Assembly: GCF_024400535.1 (NCBI RefSeq)
Contig: NZ_CP038800.1
Location: 2,170,001-2,234,000, forward strand
Source of the DNA: Treponema denticola
Lineage (GTDB): Bacteria; Spirochaetota; Spirochaetia; Treponematales; Treponemataceae
Length of the DNA stretch: 64,000 bases
Direction: 5' to 3'
The notes under the pieces: generated by a model
The model's input: the letters and a program-made list of their open reading frames with translations, nothing else
What the model was told of the DNA's origin: nothing
Databases searched by the model: none
Shown: in pieces, positions 1 through 7,297 of the stretch
Numbering within the stretch: the first letter of the stretch is position 1
Layout of the letters: each line of letters starts with the position of its first letter
Program-made: the position numbers and the translations under genes

Positions 1-695
1 TTATTCAACCTATCGAAGAAATTGCCTCAATCTTAAAAAAGCACAATATTCCTTTAGTAATAGATGGAGCCCAAACTGCCGGCCACATTCCCGTCGACCT
101 TGCAAAATTAAAACCGGCAGCCTTTTGCTTTACGGGACATAAGGGCTTACTCGGCCCCCAAGGAACGGGAGGCATCTTATTCGATAAGGATTTTGCAAAA
201 GAGGTTGAGCCCCTCATCACAGGCGGAACAGGGAGTGCTTCCGATTCGGAAGAAACTCCCTCCTTTATGCCCGATAAATTTGAAGCCGGAACTCAAAACA
301 TAATCGGAATTGCAGGTCTTCACCACAGCCTGAAATGGCTGGAGGCTTTCGGAATTCAAAACATTCACAACCGCGAACAAAAACTGCTTAAACTATTTTT
401 GGACGGAATAAAAGGCCTTCCGATAAAAATAGCGGGAGGAGAATCAGCCGAAAACAGAGTCGGAATTGTTTCGATAGACTTTTCCGAATTTATGGACAAT
501 GCGGAAGCCGGCGCCGCTCTCGAAGAAAAATACGGCATCCTTACCCGCTGCGGCCTCCATTGTTCGCCTTCAGCTCATAAATCCATCGGCACATTCCCGC
601 AAGGAACGGTAAGATTTTCCACAGGTCCCTTCACAATAGAAGAAGAAATTGAAACGGCAATAAGGGCAGTAAAGGAGCTTTGCTCAAGGGCTTAA
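1..695 (+). CDS. Cysteine desulfurase / class V aminotransferase family protein (5' partial)
   Basis: The reading frame is open from base 3 and ends at a TAA at 693-695, so only the C-terminal part of a fold-type I PLP enzyme is present. Visible motifs are DGAQTAGH (the Asp that contacts the PLP pyridine nitrogen), FTGHKGLLGPQG (the Lys forming the PLP aldimine) and, near the end, RCGLHCSP, which carries the mobile catalytic-Cys position of cysteine desulfurases. These enzymes remove sulfur from cysteine, and some act on selenocysteine. The gene ends on top of the convergent selD stop codon (4-base overlap) and lies next to selenium-transport genes, so a role in supplying selenium or sulfur to SelD is a reasonable inference. 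Substrate preference cannot be read from the sequence. Confidence 0.85.
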   Translation, partial: IQPIEEIASILKKHNIPLVIDGAQTAGHIPVDLAKLKPAAFCFTGHKGLLGPQGTGGILFDKDFAKEVEPLITGGTGSASDSEETPSFMPDKFEAGTQNIIGIAGLHHSLKWLEAFGIQNIHNREQKLLKLFLDGIKGLPIKIAGGESAENRVGIVSIDFSEFMDNAEAGAALEEKYGILTRCGLHCSPSAHKSIGTFPQGTVRFSTGPFTIEEEIETAIRAVKELCSRA

Positions 696-1756
696 CTCAC
701 CCTAAGAATTTTTTCTTCCCGCTTGGTAACAAGGCCTATAATTGCAGGTTTGCCGCAGGGAGTATTTTCCATAGCTTGCGATAGTTCTTCGTAAAGAGCG
801 GCAGCATCTTCCTTGTCTACCGAAATCAAAAGTCCTCCCGAAGTTTGAGGATCGAACATCAGGTCTTGGTAGGCAAGGGGAACATTTTCAAAGACAACAT
901 TATCTCCCACAAAATTTCTATTGGAGTAAACTCCTGCCGGCATCATACCCATTTCGGCACTTTCAATTACGGATTTATAAATAGGAACGGATTTATAATC
1001 GACTTCAATGCTCATACCGCTTCCCTTCCCCATCTCGTAAAGATGACCGAGAAGACCGAAACCGGTAATGTCGGTACAGGCATTTATTTTATATTTTACC
1101 ATGATGTTGCGGGCCTTCGCATTTAAAAAAGCCATAATCTTATAACAGCGGTCAAGTTCTTCCGGCGGCGACATATCGGCCTTTGAAGCTGTAAGTAAAA
1201 TGCCCGTGCCTATAGGCTTCGTCAAAATTAAAACATCGCCTTCCTTTGCTGTCGAATTTTCTAAAATCTTTTTAGGATGAACAAAGCCGTTTACAGCCAA
1301 ACCATACTTGGGCGAGTCATCATAAATAGTATGCCCTCCGCAAACAATGGCACCGGCCTCATAAACCTTATCGAAACCGCCTCGTAAAATTTCTTTTATC
1401 ATATCTTCAGGCATATCCTTGGTAATACAAAAAAGATTTAAGGCGAGCTTAGGTTCCCCGCCCATCGCATAAATGTCGCTTAAAGAATTTGCGGCGGCAA
1501 CTTGCCCGAATATATAAGGATCGCCTGAAACCGGCGGAAAAAAATCTATAGTAGATATAAGAGCCGTTTCATCGTTTATCTTATAGACGGCAGCATCATC
1601 TGAAGTATTAAAACCTACGAGTAAATTATCGTCATTCCTTACGGAAAAATTTTTTAAAAGTTTATCGAGTGCACCCGCACTCAGCTTTGCACCTCAGCCG
1701 GGATTTTTCGCAGCTTTTAATAAATCGAAATCTTCATTAATAAGTGAACAGCTCAT
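692..1756 (-). CDS. selD: Selenophosphate synthetase SelD, selenoprotein with in-frame UGA
   Basis: SelD makes monoselenophosphate from selenide and ATP; this is the selenium donor for Sec-tRNA. The start at 1756 has a strong AGGAGG at 1762-1767. Reading from there gives a 354-residue protein if the TGA at 1694-1696 (codon 21) is read as selenocysteine. The local motif is PGUGAK, exactly where SelD proteins carry the catalytic Cys or Sec next to the conserved Lys. After the UGA the frame continues with FPPVSGDPYIFGQVAAANSL, DIYAMGG, GHTIYD, TDITGFGLLGH and DPQTSGGLL, all typical of SelD. A SECIS-like hairpin follows the UGA. Starting instead at the later Met (1465) would remove the ATP-binding N-terminus. 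The 3' end overlaps the convergent aminotransferase stop. Confidence 0.95.
1667..1682 (-). promoter_or_regulatory. Bacterial SECIS hairpin for selD
   Basis: Eleven bases after the TGA at 1694-1696 the mRNA can fold a perfect six-base-pair stem, GAGTGC/GCACTC, closing a GGGT loop. A short hairpin with G and U in the loop at this distance is what SelB needs to decode UGA as selenocysteine in bacteria. The element overlaps codons 25-30 of selD. Confidence 0.8.
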
Positions 1757-1785
1757 ATCAGCCTCCTGAATAATTAAGAAGCCTT

Positions 1786-1918
1786 TAAAAACATCAGTTT
1801 TTAGAGGGTTTCCTTAAACTTATTTGCGATGTTTAAAATTAAGTCATCAAAATATAAGGACTTAATTTTAAACTCGTCGGCTATCTTTAAAAATCCGACA
1901 AGATTTTTAAAGATAGCC
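1786..1918. repeat. Tandem inverted repeats between selD and the FMN lipoprotein gene
   Basis: Three hairpins lie in this gap: a 7-bp one (TAAAAAC/GTTTTTA, 1786-1803), a 15-bp perfect one (arms 1831-1845 and 1859-1873) and a 17-bp perfect one (arms 1879-1895 and 1902-1918, 6-nt loop). The 15-bp hairpin is flanked by CGAT on the left and TCG on the right, the same flanks seen in the hairpin pair at 21832-21896. No coding frame covers the region. It may act as a divergent-transcription insulator, an RNA structure, or simply be a dispersed repeat. Confidence 0.6.
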
Positions 1919-1965
1919 ATAGTATCTCATAATTTTAACTTATAGTCAAGATAAAAAAAGAGCTA

Positions 1966-1994
1966 TTGAACATTTAATTATATAAGAGTATACT
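1966..1994 (+). promoter_or_regulatory. Promoter of the FMN-binding lipoprotein gene
   Basis: TTGAAC at 1966-1971 and TATACT at 1989-1994 are 17 bases apart. The expected transcription start, near 2001, leaves a leader of about 25 nt containing GGAGG before the ATG at 2026. Confidence 0.6.
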
Positions 1995-2025
1995 CTTGCT
2001 AACAAAATCTTGTTTACGGAGGAAT

Positions 2026-2658
2026 ATGATAAAAATGAGTAAAAAGATAAAAGCTATAGGATTCTTTGTGACAGCTATTTTAGTATTTGCTTTTGCTTGC
2101 GAACCGGAGATGCTTTACGGGACTGCAAAGGTAGCTGGCTCGACCCCTGCCGGTACTAATTATGAATATGGATATTCAGTATGTATCGATGTAACCGTTG
2201 ATGACCAAGGTAAAATCATCAAAGTAAGTGATGACGAGAAAAACACGGAGGCATCTATCGCAGCAGATGTTATAGGAGCCGCAGCAAGCAACAAAGCTTA
2301 CTGGAAAAAATATTTGTCAGGGAAAGGTTTTGAAAAGTATAAAAACCTTTCCATAGAAGATGTCAAAAAAATGAATGTCGGTTTCCCCGGAGCTCCGGGA
2401 GTTGATGCCGTAGGAGGAGCCACAGCAGCTTCCCTTGCGGTAAAAAATGCGGTTTTACAGGCTTTGGTTCTTGATGCTTCACTTAAGGAGCTTGTAAACT
2501 ACAAAAATCCCGACAATTATAAAAAGGGAGAACAAAAAAAGTTGGAAAAAATCGTTAAAGAAGGAAAAGCTCATCTGGAAACCTTAGAAACCTATGAAGA
2601 AATAGAAAAAGCCCTTGCAGAATTAAAACAAAAATTGGATGCATTAAAAACAAAATAA
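2026..2658 (+). CDS. FMN-binding domain lipoprotein
   Basis: An N-terminal signal sequence ends in a lipobox-like FAFAC, so the protein should be exported and lipidated. The middle region ends with AVGGATAASLAVKNAV, matching the FMN_bind domain, where a Thr in a (D/S)GAT-type motif can receive covalent FMN from ApbE flavin transferase. The C-terminal 50 or so residues are Lys/Glu-rich and probably alpha-helical. GGAGG at 2018-2022 can serve ATG at 2026 or the second in-frame ATG at 2035; the choice affects only three residues. The gene is divergent from selD and convergent with the DUF3343 gene. Related FMN_bind lipoproteins work in extracytoplasmic electron transfer; a link to selenium metabolism is suggested only by position. 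Confidence 0.8.
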   Translation: MIKMSKKIKAIGFFVTAILVFAFACEPEMLYGTAKVAGSTPAGTNYEYGYSVCIDVTVDDQGKIIKVSDDEKNTEASIAADVIGAAASNKAYWKKYLSGKGFEKYKNLSIEDVKKMNVGFPGAPGVDAVGGATAASLAVKNAVLQALVLDASLKELVNYKNPDNYKKGEQKKLEKIVKEGKAHLETLETYEEIEKALAELKQKLDALKTK

Positions 2659-2670
2659 TCTCTTAATAAA

Positions 2671-2706
2671 AAAGCGGCGACAGTGTTTATCAACGCTGCC
2701 GCCTTT
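2671..2706. terminator. Bidirectional terminator between converging genes
   Basis: An imperfect GC-rich stem (AAGCGGC against GCCGCCTT, with a long internal loop) lies between the converging 3' ends at 2658 and 2717, with A-rich and T-rich flanks suited to termination in either direction. Confidence 0.5.
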
Positions 2707-2716
2707 AATCGCACCA

Positions 2717-2977
2717 TCACACTTCAACGTACTTACCGTCTTCACTTAAATAATAAAAAGCATCATAATCAAATTGACTAAAATAATCTTTATCAAAAGC
2801 AAGGCCTTCTTTAAAAATTAATTTTAATGCAGTGCCGCAGCTTGAACTTACAGAGCGCGGCACCGGAACAAGTTTTGCAGTCAATTCTCCTGTCTTAGCA
2901 TTATCCGTTTTGTTCACGGCCCTCATGCAAACAAGAGAATCATAATGTGTATGAAAGGTAATTAAATACTCTTTCAT
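2717..2977 (-). CDS. DUF3343 family protein (putative Se/S carrier)
   Basis: This 86-residue soluble protein has the compact fold expected of DUF3343 proteins, with a conserved Cys in SSSCGTAL. DUF3343 genes often sit beside or are fused to YedF/TusA-type proteins in selenium-using bacteria. Here the start ATG overlaps the TAA of the upstream TusA-like gene by one base (TAATG), so the two are almost certainly translated together and may form a small carrier pair. A role in handling protein-bound selenium or sulfur is inferred from this context; there is no experimental basis in the sequence. Confidence 0.75.
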   Translation of the reverse strand: MKEYLITFHTHYDSLVCMRAVNKTDNAKTGELTAKLVPVPRSVSSSCGTALKLIFKEGLAFDKDYFSQFDYDAFYYLSEDGKYVEV

Positions 2978-3186
2978 TATTTTGATACGGCAATTTTCCA
3001 GCCGTCATCACTGGGTTCAATCTTTGTTTTAGCCTTTGAATTATCGCAAAAGCGTTTTATATTTTCTTTTGATATTTCGTTATCTACCAACACAACGAAG
3101 GCAGAATTTGCTGCAAGAGCTTTTTTGGTTAAAACCACAGGCTCAGGGCAAGCAAGCCCTCGAGCATCTACAATAATATCAGACAT
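2977..3186 (-). CDS. TusA/SirA/YedF-like sulfur or selenium carrier
   Basis: This 69-residue protein has the TusA hallmark: DARGLACPEPV near the N-terminus supplies the Cys of the CPxP motif, which carries a persulfide or perselenide. It corresponds to the N-terminal half of the selenium-metabolism protein YedF. It lies 20 bases downstream of the YedE-type transporter and overlaps the DUF3343 gene by one base, forming an operon of transporter, carrier and DUF3343. The likely role is to accept sulfur or selenium after import or release by a desulfurase and deliver it to SelD; selenium preference is inferred from neighbours. Confidence 0.85.
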   Translation of the reverse strand: MSDIIVDARGLACPEPVVLTKKALAANSAFVVLVDNEISKENIKRFCDNSKAKTKIEPSDDGWKIAVSK

Positions 3187-3206
3187 AATCTTCTCCTAAT
3201 AAAAAC

Positions 3207-4256
3207 TTATTTATTTTTCAAAGAATAATAGATACTTACAAAAGCTGTAAGAATCAAACCTACAACAACAGCTATCATTCCGGCACTTGTCGGTCCCTTA
3301 CCGGAAGAAGCCAGACCGAAGTTATGGGCAAAGGCAGCACCGGCTATAAGCCCTGCAACGGTAATTGCGGAGTCGCTGTTTCCTTCACCCGTCAAGATGA
3401 GCTGCCTTAAAGGGCAGCCGCCCAAAAGGACACTTGCCCAGCCGACTAAAACCATTCCGAGGGCATTCCATAAGCCGTCTGTGTGGGCTACGGGCTGACC
3501 GGCAAAACCTAAATTGAACTTACCTAAAATTAATGAACCTACTAAAACAGTTACCAAAATAGTAAGGCTTCCCCACAATAGGTGAAAATCTTTAAGCATG
3601 ATTGCATCTCGAATTCCGCCTACAGTACACATTCTGCTTCTTTGAGCAAAACCGCCTACAACAAGACCTATAGCCAATGCCAAGAAAATCGGAGCCTTCA
3701 TAGCACCGGGACCTTTTTCGCTAAAAGCAAGAGCTGATGGGAAAGCAACCAAGAGTACAAAGAAAACAATCATAACGATTATAGGAATTACACCTTCCTG
3801 CTTTGACTGATTATGAGCCCTGCTAAGAGAAAAGTTTTTATTTAAGAAGAAAATACCGATTACAATTCCGGCAATAAAGCCTACTAAACCTAAAACAGCA
3901 TTTAAATCACCTGCTCCCAAACGTAAAAACATTCTTAAAGGACAGCCTAAGAAAACCAAGGCTCCGATCATAACAAAGAAACCTAGGGTAAATCGGGTAA
4001 ATGCAGCTGAACCGCCTCTCGGCTTAAATTCTTTTTTTGCAAAGGCCAATACAAAGGCACCGATAACAAGACCGATTACCTCAGGTCTCATATACTGCAC
4101 AACTCCTGCATTATGCAATTTTAAAGCACCGGCAATGTCCCGCAAAAAACAAGCAATACAAAAACCCATGTTTCCCGGATTTCCGAACCTAACCAATACG
4201 AGGGCCGCAATACCGATCACGGCACCTGTAACAATAACCATGAGATGTTTTTTCAT
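3207..4256 (-). CDS. yedE: YedE-family putative selenium transporter
   Basis: This 349-residue integral membrane protein has about nine or ten hydrophobic segments and paired YeeE/YedE motifs: GCPLRMFLRL in the first half and GGCPLRQLILTGEG in the second, plus RMCTVGGIRD. The conserved Cys residues in these motifs line the conduction path in characterised YeeE thiosulfate transporters; the YedE branch is associated with selenium-utilisation gene sets. The start at 4256 is chosen because GGAGGAGA lies just upstream; an in-frame Met 15 codons earlier has no such signal. It is the first gene of the operon with the TusA-like and DUF3343 genes, and it is encoded near selD. Confidence 0.88.
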   Translation of the reverse strand: MKKHLMVIVTGAVIGIAALVLVRFGNPGNMGFCIACFLRDIAGALKLHNAGVVQYMRPEVIGLVIGAFVLAFAKKEFKPRGGSAAFTRFTLGFFVMIGALVFLGCPLRMFLRLGAGDLNAVLGLVGFIAGIVIGIFFLNKNFSLSRAHNQSKQEGVIPIIVMIVFFVLLVAFPSALAFSEKGPGAMKAPIFLALAIGLVVGGFAQRSRMCTVGGIRDAIMLKDFHLLWGSLTILVTVLVGSLILGKFNLGFAGQPVAHTDGLWNALGMVLVGWASVLLGGCPLRQLILTGEGNSDSAITVAGLIAGAAFAHNFGLASSGKGPTSAGMIAVVVGLILTAFVSIYYSLKNK

Positions 4257-4350
4257 AAACTCTCCTCCATAAAAAAGATTGAGAGATAATGAGTACTTCA
4301 AAATAAATTTACAAAAAGGCTATAAAAGACAATTTTAAAGTGATCAAAAA

Positions 4351-4402
4351 GAAGGAGACGGAAAAAGCAAAATTCGCAAAAAGTCCTTCGTTTTTGTTTC
4401 CG
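4351..4402 (-). promoter_or_regulatory. Possible structured leader of the yedE operon
   Basis: About 95 bases upstream of yedE the sequence can form two competing foldings: GAAGGA (4351-4356) with TCCTTC (4384-4389), or CGGAAA-type arms near 4359 and 4396-4402. Mutually exclusive stems upstream of a transport operon could be a regulatory leader, but no known riboswitch class is recognised and pairing is imperfect. Confidence 0.2.
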
Positions 4403-4528
4403 TATTATAAGCCGGAAGTAAAATTACTTCGAAGATATACACTCATTTACGCATTTTGATCTCCCATAAAAAGTCAACAAACAAAATCGACTTTCTTAAA
4501 AAAAATTAAAATAGATGGCAGATAAAAA

Positions 4529-5617
4529 TTAAACTGCAAGATTCATACGGTTGTATGTTCCTTTCATCTTTTCACAGTCAAAATCTTCTTTATTGCTGAG
4601 CATTGCCCATACAATCTCTGCCAACTTCCTCGCAGCGGCTATGATTGACTTTCCGCTGCCCTTATGTGTTTTCATATATTCATAACGCTGCATTAAACGC
4701 CAACAGGCAGTATCTTTGCAACGTCTTATACCCATTACCAATTGTACAAAGCTCACTCTTAATTCCTGCGGGCCTCGCTTCGTAATTTTTCCATGCCTAA
4801 TACTTTCATTAGAATCAGACACCCATGGAACAAGTCCGCAAAAGGCTGCATATTTTTTTGCACTTGCAAACCTTCCCATATCCTCAGTATAGGCTCTTAT
4901 GGTCCATGCCGTTATCTTTCCACAACCTCGTATACTCAAAAGACGATTTACCATTTGATCATCCTTTGTCAATTCTGTAAGTTGTTTTTCTATTATCTTG
5001 ACACTTTCTTCCATTTGCCTTATAATTTCAAACATCAGTTGTACTGATTGTGCCTCGAGCACGTTGTCGTTATTCGACTCAAGGACGTCCAGAACTTTCC
5101 GGCGTCCTTTTTTACTTTGCAGGCTCCGGCTTTCATCTTTTAGCCCCATGCTTACCAAAAGAGCATGCACTTCATTCTTTTGTCCTACTATCGAGCGAAC
5201 CAGCCTTTCCCTCGACTTTAAAAGCCGCCTCATATTTTCAGTTTCTTTACTGCAAAGATAGCTTTCAGGCAGCATGTCTTTTGATAGAAACTCTGAAATT
5301 GTACAAGCATCATGCTTATCCGTTTTTTTAGCAGATTCGGTTATAACCTTGAACTTCAAAGTATTTATGACTGTAACTTCTGCTCCTGCCTTTTCTACCT
5401 CGTGTTTGAAAAAACGGGTGTTCCCTGTTGATTCAACTCCAATTTTTACAACAGCTCCGATTTCTTTGTAAGCTTTTATTCTTGTCATAAAGTCGGCATA
5501 ACCTTTGTCATCAGTTTTATATTGTCTTATCTGATTTAGGGTTTCAGACCTTTCTTCCGTTCTTACATGAACTGTAAACTGTGTTTTGTGCAAATCCACA
5601 CCAATAAAAAATGTCAT
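4529..5617 (-). CDS. IS110-family transposase (DEDD recombinase)
   Basis: The 362-residue protein starts with the RuvC-like DEDD domain: D8 in GVDLHK, E62 in GVESTG, and D100/D103 in TDKHDA. A helical linker follows, then the C-terminal Transposase_20 domain with SIRGCGKITAWTI and AAFCGLVP, and finally GSGKSIIAAARKLAEIVW, which contains the Ser region needed for strand exchange in this family. IS110 recombinases act as RNA-guided enzymes using a bridge RNA made from the element's non-coding end. No frameshift or stop interrupts the gene. The start is preceded by GGGAGGGAGG, a strong ribosome binding site. Confidence 0.95.
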   Translation of the reverse strand: MTFFIGVDLHKTQFTVHVRTEERSETLNQIRQYKTDDKGYADFMTRIKAYKEIGAVVKIGVESTGNTRFFKHEVEKAGAEVTVINTLKFKVITESAKKTDKHDACTISEFLSKDMLPESYLCSKETENMRRLLKSRERLVRSIVGQKNEVHALLVSMGLKDESRSLQSKKGRRKVLDVLESNNDNVLEAQSVQLMFEIIRQMEESVKIIEKQLTELTKDDQMVNRLLSIRGCGKITAWTIRAYTEDMGRFASAKKYAAFCGLVPWVSDSNESIRHGKITKRGPQELRVSFVQLVMGIRRCKDTACWRLMQRYEYMKTHKGSGKSIIAAARKLAEIVWAMLSNKEDFDCEKMKGTYNRMNLAV

Positions 5618-5845
5618 TTCGACCTCCCTCCCTTTGTGTTTCAGCGGAAAGTCTTTTCGGTAATATATTCCAATCTCCCATTCAGTCTTTAACGACTACT
5701 GTATGATGCGGCAAAAGCTCTTCATTCTCCCATTCGGAGGTCATTGCCTCCACTAAACATGACGAACTATTGCCTGGTTTCCACTGAACTTCTTTTTAGT
5801 TCAGTTTATCACATTACCGTTTGTTTGTTTACTATTTTATCATAC
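5618..5845 (-). ncRNA. Candidate IS110 bridge RNA in the element's 5' non-coding end
   Basis: The roughly 230 bases between the left end and the transposase have no ORF but strong structure on the transposase strand. First comes an 8-bp hairpin (5783-5805, ACTGAACT/AGTTCAGT), then a GGAGG/CCTCC hairpin (5736-5750), then two putative loops, each carrying the identical ten bases GAATGGGAGA (5726-5735 and 5674-5683). The core TGGGAG of these loops is also present at both ends of the element. One 5' stem followed by two loops that share the core is the known layout of bridge RNAs (target-binding and donor-binding loops). Exact RNA ends and guide pairings cannot be fixed here. Confidence 0.6.
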
Positions 5846-5934
5846 CTCCCATAAAACATTAATGTTTATTTAGGCATATTTTAGCAAAAAGAAGATAAAA
5901 TGTCAACATATTAAAAAAAATTAAGATTTATTAT

Positions 5935-7248
5935 TTAATTTAAAAAGGCTGCAAGAGCCGTACCCAAGGTTACGGCCTCATCGTTTGTTTTAATAACAAA
6001 GTAAATTCCTTTTTTTTCGGTCAAGCAGGTGTGTAAACTCTTAAAAATTCTTTCTTTAATCAAAAAACCTTTTAAAAACATTGAGCCGTCAGCACTTATA
6101 CAGATAGGCTTATCCGGCGATTTACCTTTGCCGGTTTTTATACAGGCGGCAGCAATCACGGCAGCTGAAAGCCTTCCTGCCCTCTCAAAAAAACATTTAC
6201 AGATGGAATAGATTTTAACATAGTCTTCCGAAACCGAATGAGCTTCGATTATACCGGAAAAAATATTTTTATCGTGATTTTGTTCCTTTAAAAACAAAGA
6301 AATTTCTTCAGTTGAAAAATCACAGGAATTTAAAAGCATCTTGTTGACCCGCGGCGAAAAAATTCCTTCGGCAGCACCCGCCCTTAAAGCGATAGAACAA
6401 AGCTCTCCAAGATAGCGGCCTGAACACATTCTTTCTAAAAAATACTCGTTTTTTAAATTAGAATTTTCAGATAAGATTTTATCGAATTTACTTTGAGGAA
6501 TCTTATTACTCTTCCCCGACTCACATACGATTATCTGAGGCCTATCGTAAAATTCGGTAGTTTTGAGTTTTTCAATTTTTCCGTATTCGATATATGCAGA
6601 ATTTAGACCCGTCCCTAGAACAAAGCCTATGTGAGAGTCAAAACTCTGATCATCGGTTTCAGAAAAAATTCCGGACTGAAGAACTGCGGCCGTATCGTTC
6701 ACCATTATAATTTTTTTTACTCTTTTCCAACCCTTACGAGATAAGGCTTGCAAAAGCCCCTCATTTATTTTACAGTCGCCGATATATGGCAGCTTTATTT
6801 CTTTTGAAAGTTTAATAGCCTGTCCGCCGCCGTCGGGAAAAATCTTTATTGCATAGGAAAAGCAAAAAGAAATCATATCAGACTCATCTTTTAAAGGCTC
6901 TAAGTATTCTGCAATGCTGTCAAAAAATTCTTCATTGCTCATTTCCCTGTCAAGAGCAGGCATAGGATGTTTAAAAAAAGAAAGAATTTCGGGCATTCCT
7001 TTTTTGTCAAAATAGACAATACCGGCCCTAAAATTGGTTCCTCCGGCATCGATGATTATTACCTTTTTATCCTTAGGGACATCGGTGGGAAGATTTTTCC
7101 ATAAGGGAATCATATCCATAGAAGAAACAGACTCAGCTTCGCTTTCCAAGCCATTTTTCATATCTTCCAAAAGGATTGAAGCTGCATAGTCAATATCAAT
7201 TTTATAATCAAAATTATTTCTCTTAAAAAAATCGTCGATCTCTTTCAT
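5935..7248 (-). CDS. Hexokinase family sugar kinase
   Basis: This 437-residue cytoplasmic enzyme belongs to the hexokinase type found in eukaryotes and treponemes, and it phosphorylates glucose or related hexoses at the entry to glycolysis. Key signatures are VIIIDAGGTNFRAGIV (phosphate-1 loop, about residue 63), FCFSYAIKIFPDGGG, IMVNDTAAVL (catalytic Asp region) and FVLGTGLNSAY (second phosphate loop). A weak AGGGAA precedes the ATG at 7248. It lies 49 bases downstream of metK on the same strand. Substrate specificity is not clear from sequence. Confidence 0.88.
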   Translation of the reverse strand: MKEIDDFFKRNNFDYKIDIDYAASILLEDMKNGLESEAESVSSMDMIPLWKNLPTDVPKDKKVIIIDAGGTNFRAGIVYFDKKGMPEILSFFKHPMPALDREMSNEEFFDSIAEYLEPLKDESDMISFCFSYAIKIFPDGGGQAIKLSKEIKLPYIGDCKINEGLLQALSRKGWKRVKKIIMVNDTAAVLQSGIFSETDDQSFDSHIGFVLGTGLNSAYIEYGKIEKLKTTEFYDRPQIIVCESGKSNKIPQSKFDKILSENSNLKNEYFLERMCSGRYLGELCSIALRAGAAEGIFSPRVNKMLLNSCDFSTEEISLFLKEQNHDKNIFSGIIEAHSVSEDYVKIYSICKCFFERAGRLSAAVIAAACIKTGKGKSPDKPICISADGSMFLKGFLIKERIFKSLHTCLTEKKGIYFVIKTNDEAVTLGTALAAFLN

Positions 7249-7297
7249 TTAAATAATTCCCTTAAACCTTTACTGTAAAAATAAAGAACAGACAAGC

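Larger units (their letters stand above)
4461..5856 (-). mobile_element. IS110-family insertion sequence, about 1.39 kb
   Basis: A DEDD-type transposase gene is bounded by an 11-bp direct repeat, CTCCCATAAAA, at 4461-4471 and 5846-5856, with no terminal inverted repeats. This is the expected end structure of IS110 elements, which recombine through a short core shared by target and element instead of making a staggered duplication. The shared 11 bp are probably core plus target-matching sequence, so the true boundary lies within the repeats. The transposase is full length and both ends are present, so the element may be active. It sits between the yedE operon and a hexokinase gene without visibly breaking either. 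Confidence 0.75.

Noticed and set aside
692-1465. A shorter selD starting at the Met at 1465
   Set aside because: It would lack the ATP- and selenium-binding N-terminus; the frame upstream codes for conserved SelD sequence once TGA 1694-1696 is read as Sec, and AGGAGG supports 1756.
2026-2658. Start at 1996 with an N-terminal MLTKSCLRRN extension
   Set aside because: The upstream start overlaps the -10 region and would precede the signal peptide; GGAGG at 2018-2022 supports 2026 or 2035.
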